NCBI GenBank assembly: GCA_018828825.1
Contig: JAHJUV010000039.1
Span: 1-22,167, forward strand
Direction: 5' to 3'
Length of the DNA stretch: 22,167 nucleotides
DNA from: Planctomycetota bacterium
Lineage (GTDB): Bacteria; Planctomycetota; Phycisphaerae; Sedimentisphaerales; UBA12454
How positions within the stretch are numbered: the stretch's first letter is position 1; each line of letters opens with the position of its first letter. Below the pieces are notes generated by a model. It was not told where the DNA came from. It saw nothing but the letters and a program-made list of their open reading frames with translations, and ran no database searches. Made by a program: the position numbers and the translations under genes. This document shows, one piece after another, positions 20,421-22,167 of the stretch.

Positions 20421-20530
20421 ATGTCGATTATAAAAAAGTGCGGTTCCGCACGGCAGCGATTGCGTTTAAAGTGTATGTGGAGGACGTATCGGCTGATTAA
20501 TGTACTCCACGAACAGAAGGAAGGTTTTTT

Positions 20531-22167
20531 ATGGTTGATAGAAATATTTTTAGCAGATTAGGTTTTACCCCCGAGGAGCTCGACAGCAAAGTTAATGAAT
20601 TGTTTACCGCTGATGATGACAAACTTTTGTCTGAGGCACTCGAAAAGAAAGTTGACGCCTTAACGCCCGGCACGATACTCAAGGGCAGGATTATGCAGCA
20701 GATAGGCAACGATGTGATTCTTGAAATTGGCCTTAAAAGCGAAGGCGTTGTGGATGTTTCTGAGTTTGACGGCCAGGACGAAATACAGATTGGCAGCGAG
20801 ATAGAAGTCCTTCTCGAAGAAGTTGATTCAGGCGGCCTTATTCTCCTGAGCAAAAGAAAAGCCGACCGTATCAGGGGCTGGCAGCAGATTGTAAACACAA
20901 AGAAAGAAGGCGACATTGTAACCGGTAAAGTTATCCGCCGGATAAAGGGCGGCCTGCTTGTGGATATCGGCGTTCCGGTCTTTCTGCCTGCCTCGCAGGT
21001 CGATATTAGAAAACCCGGTGATATCAGCAGATTTATCGGCCAGGAGGTTACCTGCGAAATTCTTAAAATCGATACGGACAGCAAAAATATCGTCATATCG
21101 AGAAGAAAAATCATCGAACAGCAGCGCTCCGCCGGCAAGGAAAAACTCCTTGCGGAAATCGAAGTCGGCCAGACTCGCAAAGGCGTTGTCAAGAACATCG
21201 CCGATTTCGGAGTATTTGTTGACCTTGGCGGCCTTGACGGCCTTTTGCATATCTCCGATTTAAGCTGGGGCAGGGTATCGCATCCGTCCGAAGTCGTGCG
21301 TCTCGACCAGGAAATAGAATGTATGGTTATCGGCATTGACAAGGAAAACGAAAAAGTCTCGCTGGGCCTCAAGCAGAAGTCTCCGAGCCCGTGGGAAAAT
21401 ATAGAAACCCGCTATCCGGTCAACGCGAAGGTAAAAGGTACAGTCGTCAACGTGATGAACTACGGCATTTTCGTCAGACTTGAAGAAGGCGTTGAAGGCC
21501 TGGTGCATATCAGCGAAATGAGCTGGACAAGGAAAATCAATCATCCGGGCGATCTCTACAAGCTCGGCGACCAGATTGACGTTGTCATTCTCGAAGTCAA
21601 CAAGGACAAGCAGGAAATATCGCTCGGCGTCAAACAGCTTGAAGTTAATCCGTGGGCGGTTGCCTCGCAAAAGTATCCGCCGGGTACTATTGTCGAAGTA
21701 AAAGTAACCAGCCTGACGAACTACGGCTCTTTTGTCGAAATCGAGCCGGGCATCGACGGCCTGATTCACATCTCCGATATAAGCTGGACGAAGAAGTACA
21801 ACCATCCGGGCGAAGCTCTGCAGAAAGACCAGCAAATCAAATGCGTTGTCCTCGAAGTCGATGAGGAAAAGCAGAGAATATCGCTTGGCGTAAAACAGCT
21901 TACCGAAGACCCCTGGGTACACGCTATTACGGAAAAATATCTGCCGGGCCAGATTGTAAAGGGCGTTGTAACAAAAATTACGAACTTCGGCGTCTTCGTG
22001 GAACTCGAACCGGACCTCGAAGGACTGCTGCACATCTCTGAAATCGCGGACCACAAGATCGATAACCCACAGGATATCGTAAAACCGCAGCAGGAAGTCG
22101 AAGTTAAAATCCTCAGAGTTGACAGTGATTCGAGAAAAATAGGGCTTTCTATGCGAAGAGTTAAATG
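20531..22167 (+). CDS. rpsA: 30S ribosomal protein S1 (3' end beyond the window)
   Basis: The reading frame is open from ATG 20531 to the window edge (545 codons). AAGGAAGG lies just before a T6 run and the ATG. After a short N-terminal region (MVDRNIFSRLGFTPEELDSKV) come six S1 OB-fold repeats, starting near residues 47, 124, 206, 291, 378 and 465. Repeats 3-6 are the most alike (GxVxxxxxFGxFVxLxxGxxGLxHISE pattern, each ending in ISLGxKQ or similar). S1 unwinds and delivers mRNA to the 30S subunit. No IspH-S1 fusion as in some Clostridia; here they are separate genes divided by a terminator. Confidence 0.95.
   Translation, partial: MVDRNIFSRLGFTPEELDSKVNELFTADDDKLLSEALEKKVDALTPGTILKGRIMQQIGNDVILEIGLKSEGVVDVSEFDGQDEIQIGSEIEVLLEEVDSGGLILLSKRKADRIRGWQQIVNTKKEGDIVTGKVIRRIKGGLLVDIGVPVFLPASQVDIRKPGDISRFIGQEVTCEILKIDTDSKNIVISRRKIIEQQRSAGKEKLLAEIEVGQTRKGVVKNIADFGVFVDLGGLDGLLHISDLSWGRVSHPSEVVRLDQEIECMVIGIDKENEKVSLGLKQKSPSPWENIETRYPVNAKVKGTVVNVMNYGIFVRLEEGVEGLVHISEMSWTRKINHPGDLYKLGDQIDVVILEVNKDKQEISLGVKQLEVNPWAVASQKYPPGTIVEVKVTSLTNYGSFVEIEPGIDGLIHISDISWTKKYNHPGEALQKDQQIKCVVLEVDEEKQRISLGVKQLTEDPWVHAITEKYLPGQIVKGVVTKITNFGVFVELEPDLEGLLHISEIADHKIDNPQDIVKPQQEVEVKILRVDSDSRKIGLSMRRVK

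Noticed and set aside
20497..22054. long minus-strand frames opposite rpsA
   Set aside because: Antisense shadows of the S1 repeats; the plus frame shows six clear S1 domains.
1..22167. CRISPR arrays and insertion sequences with transposase
   Set aside because: No regularly spaced direct repeats and no transposase or integrase gene were seen; the repeats present are non-coding palindromes.

Overview
The window looks like a chromosomal segment of an anaerobic or facultative environmental bacterium. Gene content and style point to Planctomycetota, class Phycisphaerae: a split-P glycine cleavage operon, a Sua5-phosphatase fusion, GAF-PP2C signalling, a cmk-plsC-ispH-rpsA neighbourhood, and many small palindromic repeats between genes. 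This assignment is an inference; no rRNA is present to settle it.

Layout. Positions 1-1957 (minus strand) hold rpiB and a Sua5/TsaC-type protein fused to a low-molecular-weight protein tyrosine phosphatase. Positions 2050-4951 form an accessory island. It has a plus-strand small RNA candidate with its own promoter and terminator, a minus-strand DUF3800 gene coupled to an unknown small gene, a phage-like Cys-cluster protein and an HNH endonuclease. Positions 4972-9517 are a glycine cleavage operon gcvT-gcvH-gcvPA-gcvPB. Then follow an aldo/keto reductase with ferredoxin-like clusters (9998-11146), two small membrane proteins on the minus strand (11165-12161), tRNA-Ser and an ASCH-domain protein, rodA (minus), and tRNA-Val, an rfbC-like epimerase, tRNA-Arg and arfB. 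Acylphosphatase (minus) faces a GAF-PP2C phosphatase, cmk, two tandem plsC paralogues and ispH. The 3' end is ribosomal protein S1, cut by the window edge.

The most interesting signal is a repeat not explained by the genes. Four copies (731-847, 4208-4323, 9889-9999, 19407-19513) of a 107-117 bp element have 14-bp terminal inverted repeats, ATCCCGCACCTTCT and AGAAGGTGCGGGAT. Each copy lies immediately upstream of a gene, and the AT of that gene's ATG is the last two bases of the element. The distal arm carries an SD-like AGGTG 4 nt before the ATG, and the proximal arm is its complement. In two copies the upstream gene's stop codon directly abuts the proximal arm. One copy is inserted in the opposite internal orientation, and its arms differ from the others in a compensatory way. 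This looks like a mobile cassette that supplies a start site and possibly couples translation of neighbouring genes.

Other structures worth following are the 140-nt RNA candidate at 2093-2232 with two matching bulged hairpins, a 67-bp three-way-junction palindrome read inside the 11165-11860 gene, an inverted-repeat pair overlapping the ends of the convergent ASCH and rodA genes, and hairpins attached to the 3' end of all three tRNA genes.
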